Of a DNA stretch of 64,000 nt, positions 1 to 8,137 are shown in pieces. Source of the DNA: DATCKG01 sp036562385. Lineage in GTDB: Bacteria > Bacillota > Sulfobacillia > Symbiobacteriales > Symbiobacteriaceae. A program made the position numbers and the translations under genes. The notes beneath the pieces were generated by a model. That model did not search any database, was not told the origin of the DNA, and saw only the letters and a list, made by a program, of their open reading frames with translations. Numbering within the stretch: the first letter of the stretch is position 1; each line of letters starts with the position of its first letter. The DNA lies in the NCBI GenBank assembly GCA_036562385.1, contig DATCKG010000099.1:25070-89069 (forward strand), in the 5' to 3' direction.

Positions 1-135
1 GATGCCCTTGAGCTTTACCCGTAGTTGCCGCCGTCCCGCCTCGTCATACACGGCGATGACGAGGTCATCCCAGAGCCGGATCCGGTACCGGCGACCCCGG
101 GGGCTTTGTACAATCCATTCGTTCTGGGCTGACAT
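1..135 (-). CDS. Hypothetical protein, 5' part only
   Basis: The first 45 codons of a minus-strand gene that runs off the left edge. The ATG at 133-135 is preceded by a strong GGGGAGGTG ribosome binding site with suitable spacing. The visible peptide begins MSAQNEWIVQSPRGRRYRIR and continues with alternating charged and hydrophobic residues (RLWDDLVIAVYDEAGRR), as in a small beta-sheet domain. I do not recognise a family, and the C-terminus is outside the window. Confidence 0.6.
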   Translation of the reverse strand, partial: MSAQNEWIVQSPRGRRYRIRLWDDLVIAVYDEAGRRQLRVKLKGI

Positions 136-209
136 GGCACACCTCCCCCCTCCATTGTCCGATGCGGGGGGAACGGGCGCAACCCCTCCGGCCCAGGTAC
201 CGGAAACTG

Positions 210-1481
210 CTATTTTACCTGCACCGTCTCGGAGGCCTTGCCCAGACCGAACTTGTCATGGACCGCCCGCACCGCGGTCACCGCCTGGGAAGCCCGTACC
301 AGGCACGAGATCTTGATCTCCGAACCGGTGATCAGTTCGATGTTGATCCCCTGCTCCGCCAGGGCCTGGAACATCTTGGCCGCCACGCCATAGTTGGAGG
401 CCACCCCCGATCCCACGATGGAGACCTTGGCCACGTCGGTATCGTACACCACCCGGGCGCCGGGGAACTCCTTCACAACCTCCTGGCAGACCTGCAGGGC
501 CACGTCCAGGTCGTCCCGGGAGCAGGTAAACGCGATGTCGGCCAGAGGCCGGTCGTCCGCGACCGTGCCCGCGCTCTGGACGATCATGTCCAGATTGATC
601 TTGGCATCGCCCAGGGCGCCGAAAATCCGGGCCGCCACGCCGGGACGGTCCGGCAAATTGACAATGGTAATCCGGGCCACCTTCGAATCGACGGCCACAC
701 CGGACACGACACGATGATTGTTGGCACTCAAGGCTGCTACCACCTTTGTTCCCTTCTCCTCACCGCCCTCCTCGGGCAGCGGAGCCGTCGAACTCAGCAC
801 CTCAAATTCCACGCCGTACTGCTTCGCAAATTCGACGCTGCGAAGCTGCATCACCTGGGCGCCGGCGGCCGCCAGTTCCAGGATCTCATCATAGCTGATC
901 TCATCCAGCCGCCGCGCCGTGGGCACCAGGCGGGGATCGGCGGTGTAGATGCCGTCCACATCGGTGAAGATCTGACACTGATCAGCCTTCAGGTACGCGG
1001 CCAGGGCGATGGCCGAAGCGTCCGACCCGCCGCGCCCCAGCGTGGTCAGGTCGCCATGGGGGTCCAGCCCCTGGAACCCTGCGACCACAACCACCCGTCC
1101 CTTGGCCAGTTCCTCACGGATCCGGGTGGTATCGATGTGGAGGATCCGCGCGGCCCGATGGTGATCATCGGTCTGAAACCCGGCCTGGGGTCCCGTCAAG
1201 GAAATGGCAGGACACCCGAGATCGTGCAGCGCCATGGTCAGCAGCGCAATCGACATCTGTTCGCCGGTGGCCAGCAGCACATCCATCTCCCGGGGATCGG
1301 GACGATCCGTGATGGCTGCGGCTCGTTCCAACAGTTCATCGGTGGTATCCCCCGGTGCGCTGACCACCACCACCACGTCATGCCCCTGTCGTCTCTTCCA
1401 GGCAATCCGCCTGGCCACACGGCGGAACTTCTCCGGGGTGGCTACCGAAGAGCCGCCATACTTTTGCACAACGATACCCAA
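210..1481 (-). CDS. lysC: Aspartate kinase
   Basis: Phosphorylates aspartate, the first step towards lysine, threonine, methionine and diaminopimelate. The 423 aa product has the amino-acid kinase signature KYGGSS at residues 7-12, a GRGGSD segment near residue 150, and two C-terminal ACT domains from about residue 265, as in single-function aspartokinases (about 400-410 aa). The start is TTG (GGAGGAG upstream). It is the last gene of a metX-46 aa gene-lysC run, downstream of a SAM riboswitch, so methionine status may influence its expression. Which effector (lysine, threonine or diaminopimelate) acts on the ACT domains cannot be told from sequence. Confidence 0.93.
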   Translation of the reverse strand: MGIVVQKYGGSSVATPEKFRRVARRIAWKRRQGHDVVVVVSAPGDTTDELLERAAAITDRPDPREMDVLLATGEQMSIALLTMALHDLGCPAISLTGPQAGFQTDDHHRAARILHIDTTRIREELAKGRVVVVAGFQGLDPHGDLTTLGRGGSDASAIALAAYLKADQCQIFTDVDGIYTADPRLVPTARRLDEISYDEILELAAAGAQVMQLRSVEFAKQYGVEFEVLSSTAPLPEEGGEEKGTKVVAALSANNHRVVSGVAVDSKVARITIVNLPDRPGVAARIFGALGDAKINLDMIVQSAGTVADDRPLADIAFTCSRDDLDVALQVCQEVVKEFPGARVVYDTDVAKVSIVGSGVASNYGVAAKMFQALAEQGINIELITGSEIKISCLVRASQAVTAVRAVHDKFGLGKASETVQVK

Positions 1482-1499
1482 GAGCGGCTGCTCCTCCCT

Positions 1500-1640
1500 C
1501 TACGTAGTGATCGGCAAAACGGTTACGATGTCGGTCTGCCGCTCAGGCAGGTGGGCCACGCCCTTCACGACCATTGCCACCGCGACAGTGCCGCAGACCA
1601 CGGATTTGGCCGGTTTGTCCGCTTTCCCCGAGTCGCTCAT
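1500..1640 (-). CDS. Small 46 aa protein between metX and lysC
   Basis: An undescribed short gene starting at the ATG at 1638-1640 with a near-perfect AGGAGGTGGGCCC ribosome binding site and ending TAG 18 bases before lysC. The peptide starts MSDSGKADKPAKSVV, has a hydrophobic middle (VCGTVAVAMVVKGVAHL) and ends with a TDIVTVLPITT tail. The hydrophobic stretch is short for a membrane helix and contains one Cys. The strong RBS and its place between two genes of one pathway argue that it is translated. Function unknown; a translational-coupling role for lysC is possible. Confidence 0.6.
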   Translation of the reverse strand: MSDSGKADKPAKSVVCGTVAVAMVVKGVAHLPERQTDIVTVLPITT

Positions 1641-1714
1641 GGGCCCACCTCCTCTTGGGTTCGTGTCGAAATCATATAGATGTGCACTATTTTACACCCA
1701 GGATGCCTTGCCGT

Positions 1715-2851
1715 CTACGTCAACTGAGCAAGGAAATCCCGGACCGCCGGCGCAATCAGATGGAAATCCACCAGGAAGGCATCGTGTCCCCACGGGGAAT
1801 CCATCTCCAGGTACTCTGCGGATCCGCCGGCCTCGTTGATCAGCCGCACGGTCTCTTTCTGCAGGTAGGTGGGGAACAGCAGGTCGGAACGGATTCCGAT
1901 CACCAGCGCCTTGGCCTTGATGGCCCCGTGGGCCGCCTCGTAGCTGCCCCGGCCCCGCCCCAGGTCCATCAGATCCATGGCCCGGGTCAGGTAGAGGTAC
2001 GAATTGGCGTCAAACCGGGCCACCAGTTTCTGGCCCTGGTGGTGCAGGTAGGATTCCACCTGATAGATGATATCCATCCCCCGCTCCAGTTCAGGCACGC
2101 CGTCCGGATCCCGGATCTCCCGACCGAACTGCTGCCACATGGACTCGTCGGAGCGGTAGGTGATCATCCCCAACATCCGGGCAATGGCCAGACCCCGGAC
2201 CGGACCGGGAGTGCCGTAGTACTGGCCGCCCCGGAAGTCCGGGTCCTGCAGGATGGCCTGCCGCTGGACCTCGTTGAACGCGATCGCCTGGGGATGCAGC
2301 CGCCCGGCACCGCCGATGGGGATGATCCCCCGCATGCGGTCCGGGTAGGTGGCCGCCCATTCCAGGGTCTGCATCGCGCCCAGGGAGCCCCCCACTACCG
2401 CCACCAACTGATTGATGCCCAAAAGATCCAGCAGCCGCGCCTGCGCCCGGACCATATCGCGCACCGTGATGACGGGAAAGTCCAGACCGTACGGGCGCCC
2501 GGTGGCCGGGTTCAGGCTGGAAGGCCCCGTGCTGCCCTGACAGCCGCCCAATACGTTGGAACAAATGATGAAATAACGATCCGTGTCCAGCGCCTTGCCC
2601 GGACCCACCGCATCATCCCACCACCCGGGCTTGGGATCATCGGGATGGTAGCGACCCGCCACATGGCTGTCGCCGGTCAGGGCATGGCAGACCAGGATGG
2701 CATTGTCGCGGGCGGTGTTCAACTTTCCAAATGTCTCGTAACAGAGGGTCACCTCCGGGAGTTGCCGCCCGCTTTCCAGAACCAACGGATTATCCGGTGT
2801 AGCCACCGTGGCGTACTGACGTCGGCTCAGCAGGGTTTCAGCCACTCCCAT
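1715..2851 (-). CDS. metX: Homoserine O-acetyltransferase
   Basis: Acylates homoserine with acetyl-CoA, committing it to methionine synthesis. It is an alpha/beta hydrolase-fold enzyme with the nucleophile elbow GGSLGAMQ (Ser near residue 156), a GIRSDLLFP segment carrying the catalytic Asp and a C-terminal WGHDAF segment carrying the His. The 378 aa length is normal. I chose the ATG at 2851 because GGGAGG lies 8 bases upstream; an in-frame start 7 codons earlier lacks a good site. It sits directly below a SAM-I riboswitch and terminator. MetX-family enzymes may use acetyl- or succinyl-CoA; the acetyl assignment is by family. Confidence 0.92.
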   Translation of the reverse strand: MGVAETLLSRRQYATVATPDNPLVLESGRQLPEVTLCYETFGKLNTARDNAILVCHALTGDSHVAGRYHPDDPKPGWWDDAVGPGKALDTDRYFIICSNVLGGCQGSTGPSSLNPATGRPYGLDFPVITVRDMVRAQARLLDLLGINQLVAVVGGSLGAMQTLEWAATYPDRMRGIIPIGGAGRLHPQAIAFNEVQRQAILQDPDFRGGQYYGTPGPVRGLAIARMLGMITYRSDESMWQQFGREIRDPDGVPELERGMDIIYQVESYLHHQGQKLVARFDANSYLYLTRAMDLMDLGRGRGSYEAAHGAIKAKALVIGIRSDLLFPTYLQKETVRLINEAGGSAEYLEMDSPWGHDAFLVDFHLIAPAVRDFLAQLT

Positions 2852-2890
2852 CGCACACACCTCCCGCCTCACTGCCCCTACATATCGAAA

Positions 2891-2913
2891 GCCGCTCCCG
2901 ACGAGGGAGCGGC
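2891..2913 (-). terminator. Riboswitch expression-platform terminator hairpin
   Basis: A 9-bp perfect stem (GCCGCTCCC and its complement, 5-base loop) followed on the minus strand by TTTCGATAT. It lies between the SAM-I aptamer and metX, where an S-box terminator is expected. The U-tract is imperfect. Confidence 0.7.
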
Positions 2914-2943
2914 ATACACGTCAGTAGTGACGGAACAGCCGGC

Positions 2944-3056
2944 CCTCTTATCTTCCGGCAGGGAGCTGCCGGTGGAATTGGCACCTTCGGACGCGGGAAC
3001 GTCCTGGGTTGCCGGGTTTCATCGGGCCATTTCCCTCCACCTCTCTGGATAAGAGC
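2944..3056 (-). promoter_or_regulatory. SAM-I (S-box) riboswitch
   Basis: Read on the minus strand this contains the S-box landmarks in order: CTTATCCAGAGAGGTGGAGG, the GGCCCGATGAAACCCGGCAA core, GGTGCCAATTCCACC, and the closing strand GGAAGATAAG that pairs with the 5' CTTATC. It precedes metX and is followed by an intrinsic terminator, so S-adenosylmethionine binding should switch metX off at the transcription level. This is a canonical member. Confidence 0.95.
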
Positions 3057-3157
3057 CCCGGGCAATTTGCCGGCGCACCGGGGATGCGATATGAAGTTGA
3101 GTATAAAGCTACCATGAGCGGCCGGCCGTGTCAATGGATTCGCACCGGAGGGAGGTG

Positions 3158-3188
3158 AAAAAGATCCTGGGGTCAGCACCCCAGGATC
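3158..3188 (-). terminator. Intrinsic terminator of spoIVA
   Basis: Perfect 10-bp stem GATCCTGGGG/CCCCAGGATC with a 6-base loop followed by TTTTTC on the minus strand, 17 bases after the spoIVA stop. Confidence 0.93.
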
Positions 3189-3204
3189 ATCCGATCCGGT
3201 GCGG

Positions 3205-4686
3205 TCAGATGATGATGCAGATCAAACCACCCGACCCTTCGTTAATGATGCGGGTCAGCGTCTCCCGCAGTTTCTTCTGTGCATCCTCCGGCATCCGGTG
3301 GAGTTTGCTGCGGATCCCCTCCTGCACCAGTTCATGCAGGCTCTTGCCAAAGATGTCGAACTCCCAGAGTTTCTTGGGATCGTCCTCGAAACGGTCCAGC
3401 AGGTACTGCACCAGTTCCTCGCCCTGCTTGGCCGTCCCGATAATCGGCGTCACCTCAGCGCTCACGTCCGCCCGGATGAAGTGCAGCGAGGGGGCCGTTG
3501 CCCGCAGCTTCACACCGTACATGATCCCCTGCCGCACCAGTTCGGGCTCCTCAAAGGTCAGGTCGGAAAGGGACGGAGCCACCACGCCGTAGCCGGTGGC
3601 GCGCACGTCCTCCAGTGCTTCCTTGATCTTGTCGTACTCGCTCTTGGCGTGGGCATACTCCCGGAGCAGCCGCACCATGGTATGCTTTCCTTCCAGCGGA
3701 ACGCCGGTGATCTCCTCCAGAACCTGATAGTACAGGTCGTCCCTCGCTTCGGTGTCCACGTAGGCGACACCGGTCCCCATATCCACATTCCGCAGGGTGA
3801 CTGCGGCCATGAAATCATAGCCGCTCAGCTTCTCCACCGCGCTGTCTACATCCCGGATTTTGCGGATGCCCTGAAGGGCGTCGCGGATGGCCTCTTCAAA
3901 CTGGACCCGCACGGGATGGTTGGGGTCCAGTTCCTCCACCCACCGGGGCAGGTTGATGTGGGCCTCCCGCACCGGGAACTCAAAGAGGGCCTGCTCCATG
4001 ATGAGGCGGACATCCTCGGGGGACAGTTCGCTGGCGTCCACCGGAATGACCGGCGCACTGTACTTGACCTCCAGTTCGCCGGCCAGTTCCATGGTCTCCT
4101 GGGCATAGGGCCGGGTGGTGTTCAGAATCACCACGAAGGGTTTGCCCAGGGCCTGCATCTCGGCGATGATCTTTTCCTCCGCCTCCAGATACTTGCCCCG
4201 GGCCAGGTCGGTGATGCTGCCGTCAGTGGTCACCACCAGGCCGATGGTGGAGTGGTCGGTGATCACCTTGCGGGTACCGAATTCCGCGGCTTCGTGGAAG
4301 GAGATCTCCTCGTCAAACCAGGGCGTCCGCACCAGGCGCGGCTGGCCGGATTCGTCAAGGTATCCCAGGGCACCCTCCACGGCGTAGCCCACGGAGTCCA
4401 CCAGGCGAATCCGAACCGTCAGCCCCTCTTTGATGGTCACTTCCACGGCATCGTCCGGGATGAACTTGGGCTCCACTGTGGTGATGGTCTTTCCCCCGCC
4501 GGACTGGGGCAGTTCATCCCGAATCCGGGCTTGCTCATACTCATCGTGGATATTGGGCAGGATCACCAGTTCGGCGAAGCGGCGGATGAAGGTGGACTTC
4601 CCGGTGCGAACGGGGCCGACCACACCGATGTAGATATCCCCTCCGGTCCGTTTGGCTACGTCCTCAAAGATGTCAAACGTCTCCAC
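3205..4686 (-). CDS. spoIVA: Stage IV sporulation protein A, coat morphogenetic ATPase
   Basis: SpoIVA hydrolyses ATP to polymerise on the outer forespore membrane and forms the base of the spore coat. The 493 aa product matches the usual length (about 492). It has a Walker A motif GPVRTGKST at residues 24-32 and the conserved hydrophobic C-terminal end GGLICIII needed for membrane attachment. GTG start with GGGGAGGG upstream. It is monocistronic, with its own terminator and a possible sigma-E promoter at 4827-4855. It identifies the organism as an endospore former. Confidence 0.97.
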   Translation of the reverse strand: METFDIFEDVAKRTGGDIYIGVVGPVRTGKSTFIRRFAELVILPNIHDEYEQARIRDELPQSGGGKTITTVEPKFIPDDAVEVTIKEGLTVRIRLVDSVGYAVEGALGYLDESGQPRLVRTPWFDEEISFHEAAEFGTRKVITDHSTIGLVVTTDGSITDLARGKYLEAEEKIIAEMQALGKPFVVILNTTRPYAQETMELAGELEVKYSAPVIPVDASELSPEDVRLIMEQALFEFPVREAHINLPRWVEELDPNHPVRVQFEEAIRDALQGIRKIRDVDSAVEKLSGYDFMAAVTLRNVDMGTGVAYVDTEARDDLYYQVLEEITGVPLEGKHTMVRLLREYAHAKSEYDKIKEALEDVRATGYGVVAPSLSDLTFEEPELVRQGIMYGVKLRATAPSLHFIRADVSAEVTPIIGTAKQGEELVQYLLDRFEDDPKKLWEFDIFGKSLHELVQEGIRSKLHRMPEDAQKKLRETLTRIINEGSGGLICIII

Positions 4687-4826
4687 ACCATTCCCTCCCC
4701 AGAGCCTTTCGGTACGAATCCCCGCCTTGACCGCCTTCCCAGGCGATCACCGGGCTCGGCCCCCCTTTCCGCCCAGGCCGCGATCGCACCGGCGGGCCAG
4801 TCCAGTCGGTCCCAGGCTCACCCCCA

Positions 4827-4855
4827 TCTTTATGAGGGGTGGACCGGCTCTATGC
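4827..4855 (-). promoter_or_regulatory. Possible sigma-E promoter of spoIVA
   Basis: On the minus strand GCATAGA (4849-4855) and CATAAAGA (4827-4834) are separated by 14 bases. This resembles the Bacillus sigma-E pattern KMATATT-N14-CATACAHT, with mismatches in both elements. Position, about 130 bases upstream of spoIVA, and biology fit. The remainder of 4687-4984 shows nothing else I can support. Confidence 0.4.
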
Positions 4856-4984
4856 CCCACCGGTATCTGCTTTTGCGGGACAGGCGCGGCATCCGCACCA
4901 TGAGGCCGGGCGGGTATCCCTGATCTCCCTGCAGGGGTCGAAATGGTAGACAACAGCCGCAGTGGCGGAAGGAGGGGGTCAGCC

Positions 4985-5935
4985 ATGGAGCACACGGACA
5001 CCCGGTGGGACGTGGTGGTGATCGGCGGCGGCATGGCCGGCCTCAGCGCCGCCATCTGGGCCCGGCGTCTGGGCCTTTCGGTGGTGGTTCTGGAGCGGGC
5101 CCAACGTCCCGGCGGCCAGCTGCTGGAACTGACCGCTCCCATCATCGATTATCCCGGCGTGCCCCGGACACCGGGACCGGCCTTGGCGGAGATCGTCTAC
5201 CGGCAAGCCCTGGACCTCGGCGCGCGCATCCTCACCGAAACGCCGGTGCAGCGCATCGACCCGCTGCAGCGCATCTGCCACACCCCCAGGGGCCCCTTTG
5301 CAGGGCGAGCCGTGATCCTGGCCACGGGAGTCCGGCCACGGCGGCTGGGCGTCCCCGGCGAGGCGGACCTGTACGCAGCCGGCCTGGTTCAGCGCCCCTC
5401 CCAGAACCTTTCCTGGTTTCGCCACCGCCGTGTGGCGGTGGTGGGCGGTGGCGACCGGGCCGTCGAAAATGCCCTGCTGCTGGCGCCCGTGGCCAGCGAA
5501 GTAGTGCTGATCCACCGGCGCAGCCGACTGAGGGCCCGGGAAACGCTGGTTCGGCAGCTCCGCAAGGAGTCCGGGATTCGGCTGCTCCTGGAGACGCAGG
5601 TGACCGCCTTCTCCATCCGCCGAAACGCGGAGGGCCTCCCCGCTGGAGCCAACCTCCACCTCATCCGGCCGGACGGCGAGGCCGGACTGCTGGCCGATGC
5701 GGTCTGCATCTACATCGGTAACGAGCCCGTGATCGACCTGCTGAAAGGCCTTGCGGCCGAGACGCCGGAGGGAGGCCTGCAGACGGATTCGTACGGCCGG
5801 ACCTCCCTGCCGGGGATCTGGGCGGTGGGCGACGTACACCTGCCCCCGGCCCACCAGAGCCTGGCAACCTGTGCAGGGCAGGCAATGGTAGCTGTGAAGG
5901 AGATCGCCCTGGAACTTCAGTCCTGTCCCCCATAG
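4985..5935 (+). CDS. Thioredoxin-reductase-like FAD/NAD(P) oxidoreductase lacking CxxC
   Basis: A 316 aa flavoprotein with an FAD-binding GGGMAG motif near residues 14-19, a central NAD(P)-binding VAVVGGGDRAVE motif, and a C-terminal AVGDVHLPP segment that contacts FAD, the layout of thioredoxin reductase. At the position of the redox-active CATC there is only AAGLVQRPSQNLSWF, so it cannot reduce thioredoxin by the normal route. Related CxxC-less members include the ferredoxin-NADP reductases, but the substrate here is unknown. Start chosen at the ATG with AAGGAGGGGG upstream. It converges on the RRM genes across a bidirectional terminator. Confidence 0.8.
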   Translation: MEHTDTRWDVVVIGGGMAGLSAAIWARRLGLSVVVLERAQRPGGQLLELTAPIIDYPGVPRTPGPALAEIVYRQALDLGARILTETPVQRIDPLQRICHTPRGPFAGRAVILATGVRPRRLGVPGEADLYAAGLVQRPSQNLSWFRHRRVAVVGGGDRAVENALLLAPVASEVVLIHRRSRLRARETLVRQLRKESGIRLLLETQVTAFSIRRNAEGLPAGANLHLIRPDGEAGLLADAVCIYIGNEPVIDLLKGLAAETPEGGLQTDSYGRTSLPGIWAVGDVHLPPAHQSLATCAGQAMVAVKEIALELQSCPP

Positions 5936-5950
5936 TGCGGACAACCGAAG

Positions 5951-5978
5951 AAAAGCCCGGTGCCAAAGGCACCGGGCT
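5951..5978. terminator. Bidirectional terminator between convergent genes
   Basis: Perfect 11-bp stem AGCCCGGTGCC/GGCACCGGGCT with a 3-base loop. The minus-strand reading is followed by TTTTCTTC and the plus reading by a weaker GTTGCTTCT. Confidence 0.8.
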
Positions 5979-5995
5979 GTTGCTTCTGGGTTTGA

Positions 5996-6262
5996 TTACC
6001 GCCGGAAGTTCCGGGCAGGCCGGGGCTGAGCTTCGTTGACCGTCAGCCGGCGGCCGGCCCACTCCGCGCCGTTGAGCAGAGCGATCACTTCCTCAGCCTT
6101 GTCGGCAGGAACCTCCACGAAACCAAAACCACGGCTGCGACCGGTCTCGCGATCCGTCACGATCCGGGCTGCCAGTACTTCGCAGTGCTGGCTCACAGCA
6201 TGGATCAGGTCCTCAGCGGTAACGGCCCAGGGCAGGTTTCCGAAGTACAGAGTCTTCGTCAT
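5996..6262 (-). CDS. Small RNA-binding protein, single RRM domain (copy 1)
   Basis: An 88 aa single RNA recognition motif protein of the bacterial Rbp type. RNP2 is TLYFGNLPW near the N-terminus and RNP1 is RGFGFVEV after the DRETGRSRG loop; the C-terminal VNEAQPRP tail is shared with the neighbouring copy. Start at the ATG after GGAGACCGAGAC; upstream in-frame codons have no RBS. It lies downstream of a paralogue in the same direction but behind a terminator, so each may have its own transcript. In other bacteria such proteins are often cold- or stress-induced; the role here is not known. Confidence 0.88.
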   Translation of the reverse strand: MTKTLYFGNLPWAVTAEDLIHAVSQHCEVLAARIVTDRETGRSRGFGFVEVPADKAEEVIALLNGAEWAGRRLTVNEAQPRPARNFRR

Positions 6263-6388
6263 GTCTCGGTCTCCCATCACAAAAGATTTCTTTGGAGCAC
6301 AGTCGGGAGGATCCACGAGACTTACCTTACCCAGGCAAACCAACGGGACCACTCACCAAACGGCTACCTCCCTCAGCATACGGCTTTT

Positions 6389-6427
6389 GACAACAAAACG
6401 CAACCCCCAATTTCCCGGGGGTTGCGT
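6389..6427 (-). terminator. Intrinsic terminator of RRM copy 2
   Basis: 11-bp stem ACGCAACCCCC/GGGGGTTGCGT with the minus-strand transcript continuing TTTTGTTGTC. It separates the two RRM genes. Confidence 0.85.
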
Positions 6428-6488
6428 GTTTCTGGCAGGCCGGGCAAGGGAGCTGTTGAAAACCTCCCGTGGTCCGGCAACCTACCTG

Positions 6489-6761
6489 CTATTGCCGCCG
6501 AGGACCTCTCCGCTCAGGCCGGGGCTGGGCCTCGTTGACGGTAAGCTGGCGGCCACACCACTCGGCGCCGTTCAGGGCCTCGATACAGGCAGCCGCCTGA
6601 TCCGCCTTCACTTCCACAAACCCGAACCCGCGGGACCTACCCGTCTCCCGGTCTGACACGATCCGGGCCGAGTGGACTTCGGCGTACTGTGAGAAGGCGC
6701 GGATCAGGTCCTCTTCCGTGACGGCCCACGGCAGGTTTCCAACGTACAGGGTCTTGATCAT
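6489..6761 (-). CDS. Small RNA-binding protein, single RRM domain (copy 2)
   Basis: A 90 aa paralogue of the gene at 5996-6262: RNP2 TLYVGNLPW, RNP1 RGFGFVEV, the shared AVT(E/A)EDLI and DRETGRSRG segments and the same C-terminal VNEAQPRP. It differs mainly in the second helix (QYAEVHSA against QHCEVLAA) and in an Arg-rich end. The ATG at 6761 is chosen; a GTG two codons upstream (6767) fits the GGGAG ribosome binding site slightly better. Tandem duplication is evident. RNA targets are unknown. Confidence 0.87.
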   Translation of the reverse strand: MIKTLYVGNLPWAVTEEDLIRAFSQYAEVHSARIVSDRETGRSRGFGFVEVKADQAAACIEALNGAEWCGRQLTVNEAQPRPERRGPRRQ

Positions 6762-6936
6762 GAACACTCTCACGCTCCCGTTTGTTTTCGGCCTGATACG
6801 GGCAGCGCATCGGCACCCCACAAGCCAACTGCTTCCATTATAGCAGGACATCGCCATTTCGCCAATTGTTCTCGGCTGGTAACCATGACCAGCACACGGG
6901 GACTCCGGCTCGTTCGCTTCCCCGCTGCCGGTGCGC

Positions 6937-6977
6937 AGGAGGCGGCTCTGCGGGCGGCATCCGCCGCGCCGCCTCCT
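6937..6977 (-). terminator. GC-rich hairpin at the end of the LysR gene
   Basis: 10-bp stem AGGAGGCGGC/GCCGCCTCCT that overlaps the LysR stop codon. There is no U-tract, so termination is uncertain. Confidence 0.35.
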
Positions 6978-7869
6978 ACTCCTTTTTGTAGTGCCGCTTC
7001 AGAAGTTCGATGAAGGCCTCCACCGCCGGAGAACGCCGCTCGTCCCGCCGCAGGATCAGCGACGTGGTGCGGCTCCGGTTCGGCAGATCCGGGACGTTCA
7101 GGGCCACCAGATCCCCGTTTTCCAGGTCCTTGGCCAGGGCGGAGGCAGGCTCCAGGGCCACACCGAAACCCAGCCGTACCATGGTCTTGATGGCCTCGTG
7201 ATTGTCGAACTCCATGATGATCTCGGGGCTGATTCCGGCCTGTTCCAGCACCATATCGGTGGAGATGCGGAATTTCGCCCCCCGTACGTAAGCGATCATC
7301 GGCTGGCGGGCCAGTTCCGCCAGGGAAAGCACCGGCGGCAGCTTGGCCGCATACTCCGGGCTGGCGACCACCAGCAGGGGATCCTCAAAGAGCGGGTACG
7401 ATTCCAGTCGCTCGTGCACCTGCGGCGTCGTCACGATGCCGATGTCCACTTCGCCGTGCAGCAGCATGTTGACCGTCTCGGCGTTGTTTCCGGTCCGAAC
7501 CTTGATTTTTACCTTCGGGTGTTCCCGGGCATACTCCGCCAGCAGGTCCGGCAGCGTAAAGAGGCCGATGGTGTGTACACATCCCAGGGTGATGTGGCCG
7601 CTCCCAGGGGAACGCATTTCCTCAACGGCGGCTTCACACTGGGCCACCAGATGCTGGATCTGCCGGGCATATTCATAGACCACGTGGCCTGCGGGGGTAA
7701 GATGGACATGTTTGCCGTGGCGAGTAAAGAGCTGCACCTGAAGGTGATCCTCCAGGGCGCTGATCTGCTTGGTCACCGAAGGCTGGGTCATATTCTGGAC
7801 CTGGGCAGCCTTGGTGAACGATCCCTCCTCCACCACACGGCAGAAGGTAGCCAGGTGTTGAAGCAGCAC
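6976..7869 (-). CDS. LysR-family transcriptional regulator
   Basis: A 297 aa regulator with an N-terminal winged helix (LATFCRVVEEGSFTKAAQ, then QPSVTKQISALEDHL) and a periplasmic-binding-like effector domain from about residue 90. I chose the GTG at 7869 because AAGGGGGGG lies just upstream; the longer in-frame start would place that site inside the protein. It is transcribed away from the small gene at 8138, the usual arrangement of a LysR regulator and its target. The inducer is not predictable; the helix-turn-helix resembles CysB/CbbR-type members only generally. Confidence 0.9.
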   Translation of the reverse strand: MLLQHLATFCRVVEEGSFTKAAQVQNMTQPSVTKQISALEDHLQVQLFTRHGKHVHLTPAGHVVYEYARQIQHLVAQCEAAVEEMRSPGSGHITLGCVHTIGLFTLPDLLAEYAREHPKVKIKVRTGNNAETVNMLLHGEVDIGIVTTPQVHERLESYPLFEDPLLVVASPEYAAKLPPVLSLAELARQPMIAYVRGAKFRISTDMVLEQAGISPEIIMEFDNHEAIKTMVRLGFGVALEPASALAKDLENGDLVALNVPDLPNRSRTTSLILRRDERRSPAVEAFIELLKRHYKKE

Positions 7870-7922
7870 GTCGGATTCCCCCCCCTTACATTCCACAGTG
7901 GGATCGATTTGCAGTGTTATTC

Positions 7923-7928
7923 ATTATA
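7923..7928 (-). promoter_or_regulatory. Possible -10 element for the LysR gene
   Basis: A perfect TATAAT on the minus strand 54 bases before the LysR start. No good -35 is seen at 16-18 bases, which is common for regulated promoters. The rest of 7870-8137 shows no other clear signal apart from a CCCAGC/GCTGGG hairpin near 8097-8113. Confidence 0.35.
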
Positions 7929-8137
7929 GGCGGAACGTAACGCGAAGGGAAGGATGGCTGCGCTTTGACGATCCTGTTTTCGGAGGTTCCGGTAAACGCA
8001 TGATTTGGCTCCAGAACGAGCAACTTACAGGTGCAGAGCCACTCCCGGTCCGGCTGGTTTTCTGCTACCATTGAGGCAGGAAGCGGTGTGGTGACTCCCA
8101 GCCGCTCGCTGGGTGAGCAGAACAGGAGGTGGGCCAG

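Noticed and set aside
162..1679. Long plus-strand open frame of 505 codons opposite lysC
   Set aside because: It mirrors the aspartate kinase gene; the high third-position GC of the real gene creates a stop-poor antisense frame. No RBS and no recognisable protein.
3199..4923. 574-codon plus-strand frame opposite spoIVA
   Set aside because: Antisense shadow of an unambiguous SpoIVA; composition (His/Gly/Pro-rich) is typical of such shadows.
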